Positions 1 to 5,725 of a DNA stretch of 8,476 nt are shown here, in pieces. Within the stretch, counting starts at the first letter, position 1. Every line of letters starts with the position of its first letter. Position numbers and translations under genes: made by a program. Source of the stretch: Ignavibacteriaceae bacterium (lineage in GTDB: Bacteria > Bacteroidota > Ignavibacteria > Ignavibacteriales > Ignavibacteriaceae); contig JACAFA010000028.1 of the NCBI GenBank assembly GCA_013388525.1, positions 1 to 8,476 of the forward strand, written 5' to 3'. Below the pieces are notes generated by a model, which was not told the origin of the DNA, searched no databases, and saw nothing but the letters and a program-made list of their open reading frames with translations.

Positions 1-1830
1 CACGTTATAATTCGTAACAACTACACCCGATGGAATATTTGGTATCGTATCATACATCCAGTTATTTCCCGAATCAGTAGTACGATAGAATCTTCCGCCG
101 CCACCGACACAATATCCTAAATTCTCATTAATCATCTGTATATCGTAAAGGAAACCTCCGTAAGAATCTGAAAGCGGTTGCAACGTCCAGGTATTCCCAC
201 CGTCAGTTGTCTTAAATGGTCTTGGTGTATAATTAACAACCCATCCAAGTGTATCATTCAACATATGTGCACCATATATTCTTGAATCATTGCCTGTTTG
301 ACCTGTAAGCACTTGCTGTGTCCAGCTTACACCGGCGTCAGTTGTTTTCCATATCGTTCCTGCATCTGAAGTATTCGAAAAAACCCATCCGGTATTAGCA
401 TTGATAAAATCTACTTTATATAATGTTTGTCCGGGTGTAATAGTTGTAGTTACTGAGTCCCAAACTAATCCTCCGTTTGTAGTTCTATATACAGCACTGT
501 TTGATCCAACTATGTAGCCCAGATTGTTATCAATCATGTCGATACTTCTGAAAGTTGCAGTTGAATTTGGCACCAATTCCGTAAAGTCAGATGATTCTTT
601 ATCTTCAGCTTCAGCATCAATTTCAGCTGGTAATAAATATCTGTCACCGGAAAAATTATTTGCTGCTAAAGTTGTTGTAGCAAATTGCCAGTTATTACCT
701 CCATCGGTAGAAATAAAAATTTGGTCGAAAACACCGGCTGTTGAAGGAGCTCCAACAGTAATTATTTTTCCAGTAGTATCTGCCCAAACATCGTAAATAG
801 TTCCCGGTCTTAGTAAAGTAGTGTAAACAGAATTAACATTTGAAAATTTAGAATTGATCAATCCGAATTGTCCAACTGTAACAAAATCATTTCCTAAAAA
901 TTCAGTCGAGTAATAAGTTCCTGTCCAGGGTTGATTAGATACAGGAGCTAAGAAATCAATTGTATTCCAGGTTGCACCATTATTAGTTGTTGAATAAAGA
1001 TAAAATGGATCACCAGTTAATACAACCTGATTGCCAACAAAATCTATATCATAAAAAGTTGTACCCGTTGGTAATCCAGTGCTGGCATTATTCCAGGTCA
1101 GACCAGCGTCTGTTGTGTACAACGCTTTACCAGCTGATCCTGTTATCCATCCGTTCAATGGATCTTTGAATGCTATTTTATAGATTGTAAATGATTGTCC
1201 TGACGCAATCGTAGCCCAGGTAGAACCACCATCGGTTGATCTTCTTATATTGCCAGTTGTACTCGTTATAATTATCAAAGTATCATTTGGTGAATAGACA
1301 TCATAGTAAGTTGCAGAAGGCGGATTAAGATTAACTGTCCAGGTTAATCCGGCATCTGTTGTTTTGGCTAGTCTTAACGTAGATGCACCAACAACATATC
1401 CTATATTATTATTCAGAAAAAATATATTATTGATTGTTCCTGAAGGAAGATTTGTTCCTACAGTATCAAAAGTAAGACCTCCATCAGTGGTTCGTGTTAT
1501 TCGACCAACACCAACAGCAACACCTGTGTTTTGATTAAAGAAATGAGCAGCATAACGTGTCGTAGTTCCCGAACCTACAATTGTTGCGGGCGCACCGGCA
1601 GAGTGGTGAAAATACCAATTATTTCCACCATCAGTGGTTTTCATAAATGTGCCGCCCAATCCAAGTGCGTACCAATTATTTGCATCCCATGCTTTTACCC
1701 ATCGAAGAGTATTTCCTTGTGGTTTCTCATGCAGCCATTGCCAGTCCTGATTTTGCTGGGAGAACAAATCTAGACACGATGCCAACAAGAAAAAGAAAAA
1801 AAGTGAAACAGAAATAGTAAGATTTTTCAT
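1..1830 (-). CDS. Secreted Asp-box (YCF48/BNR-like) beta-propeller repeat protein, C-terminus beyond window
   Basis: The frame runs without a stop from the ATG at 1830 to the left window edge: 610 codons, C-terminus missing. It starts with an export signal (M-K-N, then a hydrophobic stretch rich in Phe). Eleven Asp-boxes of the form T-T-D-G/A-G-x-x-W begin at residues 65, 114, 157, 198, 239, 281, 374, 450, 496, 541 and 584. Each is usually preceded by a G-W/Y-x-V-G strand, giving blades of 41-49 residues. Such repeats fold as beta-propellers in YCF48-like, sortilin-like and sialidase-like proteins. No catalytic residues were recognised, so a binding, surface or extracellular role is more likely than an enzymatic one. 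In Bacteroidota/Ignavibacteria these proteins often end in a type IX secretion sorting domain; that is inferred here because the end is not visible. The gene follows the DsbD-like gene after 58 bp and has a strong GGAGG ribosome binding site. The protein class is secure, the function is not. Confidence 0.88.
   Translation of the reverse strand, partial: MKNLTISVSLFFFFLLASCLDLFSQQNQDWQWLHEKPQGNTLRWVKAWDANNWYALGLGGTFMKTTDGGNNWYFHHSAGAPATIVGSGTTTRYAAHFFNQNTGVAVGVGRITRTTDGGLTFDTVGTNLPSGTINNIFFLNNNIGYVVGASTLRLAKTTDAGLTWTVNLNPPSATYYDVYSPNDTLIIITSTTGNIRRSTDGGSTWATIASGQSFTIYKIAFKDPLNGWITGSAGKALYTTDAGLTWNNASTGLPTGTTFYDIDFVGNQVVLTGDPFYLYSTTNNGATWNTIDFLAPVSNQPWTGTYYSTEFLGNDFVTVGQFGLINSKFSNVNSVYTTLLRPGTIYDVWADTTGKIITVGAPSTAGVFDQIFISTDGGNNWQFATTTLAANNFSGDRYLLPAEIDAEAEDKESSDFTELVPNSTATFRSIDMIDNNLGYIVGSNSAVYRTTNGGLVWDSVTTTITPGQTLYKVDFINANTGWVFSNTSDAGTIWKTTDAGVSWTQQVLTGQTGNDSRIYGAHMLNDTLGWVVNYTPRPFKTTDGGNTWTLQPLSDSYGGFLYDIQMINENLGYCVGGGGRFYRTTDSGNNWMYDTIPNIPSGVVVTNYNV
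58..1638 (-). repeat. Tandem Asp-box blade repeats within the propeller gene
   Basis: Eleven intact Asp-boxes (first at 1615-1638, last at 58-81) recur every 41-49 codons, apart from two wider gaps. The 93-residue gap between the boxes at residues 281 and 374 contains one more blade whose Asp-box position (about residues 327-333) has decayed to S-K-F-S-N-V-N. The 76-residue gap between the boxes at 374 and 450 is one blade plus an insert of about 32 residues. Visible total: twelve blade-like units. At DNA level the boxes show as recurring motifs on the plus strand resembling CCACCATCAGTGGTTTT (for example near 1627, 1480, 1227 and 198). They are diverged, so this is an old protein repeat and not a recent tandem duplication. 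Confidence 0.82.
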
Positions 1831-1834
1831 CGAA

Positions 1835-1839
1835 CCTCC
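1835..1839 (-). promoter_or_regulatory. Ribosome binding site of the Asp-box protein
   Basis: On the minus strand GGAGG lies 4 nt before the ATG at 1830. It is the strongest Shine-Dalgarno match in the window. It supports this ATG as the start, together with the signal peptide that follows immediately. Confidence 0.75.
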
Positions 1840-1888
1840 GGTCTTTTGTTTAAGTAATTGTTAATTAGAAAAAATACATTTCAAATTT

Positions 1889-3721
1889 TTATTTAGCATT
1901 ATTGATATATGATAAAAACTCATCTGCGTTTACAAATCCTGTTAATCTTTTTATCTCATTTCCTTTGGAATCAATTATAAGAACTGTCGGCATTCCGATT
2001 ACATCAAATCGTTTTCTAAGCGATTCATTTGATTCGTTGTTTTTTGTCATATCAACTTTATAAACTGTAAAACGCTCAAATTCTTTTAACACGCGTTTAT
2101 CAGAAAAAGTTAATGCATCTAATTCTTTACACGGTATGCACCAATCAGCGTAAAAATCTATTACCATTCTTTCTTTGTTCCTGAGTGATGCCTCATAATT
2201 TTCTATACTGAATTTTTTCCATTCAGGTTCGAGTTTTTCTGATGGGATGATTGCATAAATTGAAATTGCAAGTACGATTACTGAAAAAACAATCTTAAAT
2301 AATCTAAATCCCTTTGCATCATTTGCGGTTTTATCCACAAAAAGTAAAATGATTGCTGCAATAATTCCGAAAACCGGAAGTGCATAACCCTGAATAGCTT
2401 TTGGTAAAATCGGATCTAAAAAGTAAAATGCCATTCCGATCAGCAAGAAGCCGAAGATGTGTTTTACACCTTCCATCCATAAACCCGCACGCGGTAAGCT
2501 TTTTATTTTTCCCGAGAAGATTGCAAGTAATAAATATGGAAATCCTAAACCGACTGCGAGAACAAAGAACATTAAAAATCCATAGAGTGGATCAGCTTTG
2601 GCTGCAACATAGGTTACGAGTCCAAGTACAAAAGGACCTATGCAAGGAGCTGCAACAATTCCCATTGTTAGTCCCATAAAGAAAGCACCATAAGCTCCAC
2701 CCTTTGCACCGCCGGCTTTCATAACCCACGAATCCGGAAGTTTAAATTCATAAACACCAAACTGACTAAGTGCCAGAGTAACAAACAAAAGAGCAATTAT
2801 GATAATGACGATGGGATTTTGCAGAAGACTTCCAAAAACAGCTCCGCTGAGCGCTGTTACTACACCAACTACAGAGTATGTAAGAGCCATTCCAAGCATA
2901 TAGAGTAGGCCAAGCATTACCAAACGGTTGGTTTTCCCTTCCGATTGTCCGCCAAAGTATCCAATTGTTATTGGTATGAGCGGATATACACAAGGGGTAA
3001 GATTTAGTGCAAGTCCTGCAAGAAAAACAAAAATTAAACTTAAAAACAGTCCGCTATTTTCTAATGTAGATGCAATAGAGTTATCGTCCACTTTTTCTGT
3101 TTTTGATATTTCTGTTTTTACATCTTCAATTGTGGGTTCTTGATTTATTACTTGAACTGAATCTGTTTCTTTAATTGTTGTGTCAAAAGGAGTAATAATT
3201 TCTGTTTGAGATTCTGCATCAGATTTTTTCTCAACAACTTCTAATTCAAATTCTGTTGTTGTTACATTTGGAGGCAAACAAGAAACATCATTGCAAGCCT
3301 GATAATCCAAAGTAACAATAACCTTTTGTTTACCTGCCGGAGTGTTCGCATCGGTTGTAAAAGTAAGTTTTGCGTTTGATTCTGCTTCATAAACAGAAAC
3401 AGGCTCTTCTGAAAAAGATAATTTTAAGTCTTTTGCTTGTGGATACTTTACACTTGAAAGTTTTACTCCACTACCTTTAGCGGTGATTTCACTTGGGATT
3501 AAAAATTCATTGTTAGGTTTATTTGAGTTAATGTGCCATTCCGGATTAACTGTGATGGTTAAATTAACAGTTACAGACTTACCTTTATTTACTTTAACTG
3601 CCTTTTCAATCACACTAATCTTAACAACATCTTCACTTTGTGAAAATGTATTACTTGTTACAAACAGAAATGTAATCAGAGATAAAGTAATTGTTTTTTT
3701 AATGCTGCAAATAAATTTCAT
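1889..3721 (-). CDS. dsbD: DsbD-type thiol:disulfide interchange protein (transmembrane electron conduit)
   Basis: This 610-residue inner-membrane protein has the full three-part DsbD layout. A signal peptide (ending near F-S-Q, residues 26-28) precedes a periplasmic DsbD-alpha-like domain (about 29-165) with C143 and C148. A charged linker (about 165-222) leads to eight predicted membrane segments (about 223-493) holding C244 in L-T-P-C-V-Y-P and C360 in A-P-C-I-G-P. A C-terminal thioredoxin-like gamma domain follows, with C528-I-P-C531 and the cis-proline motif G-M-P (P578). In known DsbD, electrons pass from cytoplasmic thioredoxin to the membrane cysteines, then gamma, then alpha, then periplasmic acceptors. 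All six cysteines needed are present; the only other one, C5, lies in the signal peptide. The gene starts 16 bp after the stop of the TlpA-like gene, so the two are almost certainly cotranscribed, and that thioredoxin is the obvious acceptor. A role in cytochrome c maturation is also possible. Confidence 0.93.
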   Translation of the reverse strand: MKFICSIKKTITLSLITFLFVTSNTFSQSEDVVKISVIEKAVKVNKGKSVTVNLTITVNPEWHINSNKPNNEFLIPSEITAKGSGVKLSSVKYPQAKDLKLSFSEEPVSVYEAESNAKLTFTTDANTPAGKQKVIVTLDYQACNDVSCLPPNVTTTEFELEVVEKKSDAESQTEIITPFDTTIKETDSVQVINQEPTIEDVKTEISKTEKVDDNSIASTLENSGLFLSLIFVFLAGLALNLTPCVYPLIPITIGYFGGQSEGKTNRLVMLGLLYMLGMALTYSVVGVVTALSGAVFGSLLQNPIVIIIIALLFVTLALSQFGVYEFKLPDSWVMKAGGAKGGAYGAFFMGLTMGIVAAPCIGPFVLGLVTYVAAKADPLYGFLMFFVLAVGLGFPYLLLAIFSGKIKSLPRAGLWMEGVKHIFGFLLIGMAFYFLDPILPKAIQGYALPVFGIIAAIILLFVDKTANDAKGFRLFKIVFSVIVLAISIYAIIPSEKLEPEWKKFSIENYEASLRNKERMVIDFYADWCIPCKELDALTFSDKRVLKEFERFTVYKVDMTKNNESNESLRKRFDVIGMPTVLIIDSKGNEIKRLTGFVNADEFLSYINNAK

Positions 3722-3728
3722 TTCGTAA

Positions 3729-3732
3729 TCCT
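3729..3732 (-). promoter_or_regulatory. Ribosome binding site of the DsbD-like gene
   Basis: On the minus strand AGGA lies 7 nt before the ATG at 3721, inside the 16-bp gap after the upstream stop codon. The spacing is ideal and supports translation of the DsbD-like gene from a shared transcript. Confidence 0.6.
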
Positions 3733-3737
3733 GCTAA

Positions 3738-5675
3738 TTAAAGTTCCTTCAACAACGAAATCGTAGCGGTTATCTCATCTACCAAACGATCCGCGCTGCC
3801 GCTAAATCCAGTACTCTCGATCCTGATTATTCCATTTTTATCAATAAAAAATTTATTCGGGATTCCCTTCGTATTAAAAGCATCACGCACTTTGTATTCT
3901 TTATCCAGCAGGATATGAAAAGTGTACTTTTTCTTGTCTATCAGACTTTTAATTTTTTTCTCGACATCATCACCCTTTTCAGAAGTATTTACAAAAAGGA
4001 AAACCACATCCGGATCGTTAGCAAATTTATCCACAGCTTTCTGCATGCCCGGAAAAGATGCTAAACAGGGTGCACACCAGGTTGCCCAGAAATCAAGAAT
4101 TACAATTTTACCCTTATAGTCGGATAATGAAATATCTTTGCCGTTCAAATCTTTAAGTGTAAAGTCAGGGGCAATATCATTTTTAATTTTCGTTTTTGCT
4201 TCTTCTTTTAATCTTTCCAGAATTTTATCTTCAAAGGTTGCAACCAGTTCGTTATACTTATCCAGGTTACCATATTTGTTCTGATAAATTATCTTGAGTG
4301 TTTCTTTCATCTCGGATGTCATTTTTTCTTCAGCTATTGCATGCTGAATAATTTTTTCGGCCTCAGCATCTCGTTTTGCCCAGACTAACAAAGCCGAATA
4401 ATTACTCATCATTTGTTCATTCGTAAAAGATTCAACCGGCATATACGTCATCATTTTATCAAATACGTTTAATGCCTGCTCATTTTTCTTACTTGCATAC
4501 AATGCATTTGCATAAGAAATATAATTCCAGATTAAAGTAGTTTTTCTTTTTCTGTACCAGCTAACATCAGAAGTCATTTCAGGTTTTTGCTCTGCAGGAT
4601 TTTTCAATTCTGCTTCTGCCATTTCCACACTGCGTTTTGCAAGCTCTTCAGCATAGGGATAATTTTCAGACAAGCCTTCATGTACTAATGCTCTTGCAAC
4701 ACCCGAATACAAATCAGAACTGACTTGTGCACCATAACGGTCAAAAAACTTTTTAACCTTTTCAATATTTTTTTCTTTCAGATAATATCTGGGCAAACTT
4801 TCAAGATATCTTTGAACACTAATATCCCCCGGATATTTTTTAAGTAATTGATCTACCAGAGCATATCTTTTTTCTTCATCTTTTTCTGCGTTAACATTCT
4901 TGATTTCGGCTCCGATAGCAAAACTACTGTTAGGAAATCTTTCAATCGCTTCTTTTGATATCTCGTTCATCTTTTGACTGTTCTTTATCATATTGTAACC
5001 ATAAATCAGGGTGCGGTAATCTTCTTCTGTACTTGCATAGTAATTCCTGAAGTCTTCAAGATACTTATCAATCCGTCCATTATCATTATTTTTATTTCTG
5101 GCTGCAGCCTTAACAAGTAAATAGAAATATTGTTTTTTCAGATCAGGATTTTCTGCGAGAATTTGCTCAATCAGTCGTTCATCATTTGTGTTAACATTTA
5201 CACCTGTTGAAAGATATAATCCATAATTAAACATTACTGCATATTTACCAAGTTGGGAATGCGTGTTTGCAACTCCTTTATCATTGTATGTTAATATGTA
5301 GTATCCTTTTGTGCCGTTGGAAATTTCAGCGTCTTTACTTTCAAACTTTAATCCGACAACATCATATTGCTTGTCAATTTTAATGCTTAACTCCCACATA
5401 TCGCCATTCTTTTTCATTGGCAACGAAATCATTTCTTGTTTTACAACTGAGTAAAAAACCATTGTAGCATAAACGGCATCTGATCTTTCTAAATCAGTTC
5501 CTTTCGTAGAAAAAAATATTTTAACCTCACTGCCGGCGATTGGTTTTTCCGGCTGACAACTAAAAAGCTGAGCATAAATACTATCTTTTTCTTTATCACC
5601 TGATGAGATAACAACCTGACTGAAATTGTTTGAAAAAAGTATGATGACAAAGTATAATGCTAAATACAACTTCAT
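3738..5675 (-). CDS. Exported TPR-like protein with C-terminal TlpA/ResA-type thioredoxin domain
   Basis: This is a 645-residue periplasmic or envelope thiol oxidoreductase. Residues 1-20 form a signal peptide (hydrophobic core, ending in N-F-S-Q). Residues about 35-150 look like a beta-rich, Ig-like domain and contain a lone C40. Residues about 170-490 are helical; TPR-like hairpins are clearest at about 386-413 and 424-447. The TlpA-type domain starts at I-A-P-D-F-T-L (501) and carries the redox motif W-C534-A-P-C537 and the cis-proline P606 in G-I-P-N. Family members reduce disulfides in the periplasm, for example in apocytochromes or other clients, and are recharged by DsbD or CcdA. Most TlpA proteins are under 200 residues, so the large N-terminal part probably binds a client or partner. 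It lies 50 bp after the TonB receptor gene and 16 bp before the DsbD-like gene. The redoxin domain is certain; the TPR and Ig-like labels are read by eye. Confidence 0.9.
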   Translation of the reverse strand: MKLYLALYFVIILFSNNFSQVVISSGDKEKDSIYAQLFSCQPEKPIAGSEVKIFFSTKGTDLERSDAVYATMVFYSVVKQEMISLPMKKNGDMWELSIKIDKQYDVVGLKFESKDAEISNGTKGYYILTYNDKGVANTHSQLGKYAVMFNYGLYLSTGVNVNTNDERLIEQILAENPDLKKQYFYLLVKAAARNKNNDNGRIDKYLEDFRNYYASTEEDYRTLIYGYNMIKNSQKMNEISKEAIERFPNSSFAIGAEIKNVNAEKDEEKRYALVDQLLKKYPGDISVQRYLESLPRYYLKEKNIEKVKKFFDRYGAQVSSDLYSGVARALVHEGLSENYPYAEELAKRSVEMAEAELKNPAEQKPEMTSDVSWYRKRKTTLIWNYISYANALYASKKNEQALNVFDKMMTYMPVESFTNEQMMSNYSALLVWAKRDAEAEKIIQHAIAEEKMTSEMKETLKIIYQNKYGNLDKYNELVATFEDKILERLKEEAKTKIKNDIAPDFTLKDLNGKDISLSDYKGKIVILDFWATWCAPCLASFPGMQKAVDKFANDPDVVFLFVNTSEKGDDVEKKIKSLIDKKKYTFHILLDKEYKVRDAFNTKGIPNKFFIDKNGIIRIESTGFSGSADRLVDEITATISLLKEL

Positions 5676-5681
5676 TTGATT

Positions 5682-5686
5682 TCCTT
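5682..5686 (-). promoter_or_regulatory. Ribosome binding site of the TlpA-like gene
   Basis: On the minus strand AAGGA lies 6 nt before the ATG at 5675. The 50-bp gap after the receptor stop is otherwise AT-rich, with no clear promoter or terminator, which fits read-through from the receptor gene. Confidence 0.6.
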
Positions 5687-5725
5687 AACTGGTTAATACT
5701 TTTTTTATTTATAGTTATGACAACT

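Noticed and set aside
524..1773. Plus-strand reading frames at 524-796, 987-1169 and 1531-1773
   Set aside because: They lie antisense to the 610-codon Asp-box frame, lack ribosome binding sites and recognisable domains, and carry compositions expected of shadows of a repeat gene.
1788..1804. A-rich tract in the start of the Asp-box gene as a phase-variation switch
   Set aside because: On the coding strand it reads T7-C-T5 and simply encodes Phe codons of the signal peptide. A run of seven is short for slippage-based switching and the frame is intact.
1831..1888. Promoter or terminator between the DsbD-like and Asp-box genes
   Set aside because: An AT-only inverted repeat (AAAAAT/ATTTTT) and a TTGAAA-like hexamer are present, but the stem has no GC pairs and no -10 element or Bacteroides-type TAnnTTTG sits at proper spacing. 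In AT-rich spacer DNA this is not enough.
2766..2993. A 75-residue minus-strand frame inside the DsbD-like gene
   Set aside because: It overlaps the membrane segments of DsbD in another frame; its Trp/Cys/Ser-rich translation is that of a frame-shifted hydrophobic segment. The DsbD frame itself is intact, so no frameshift is implied.
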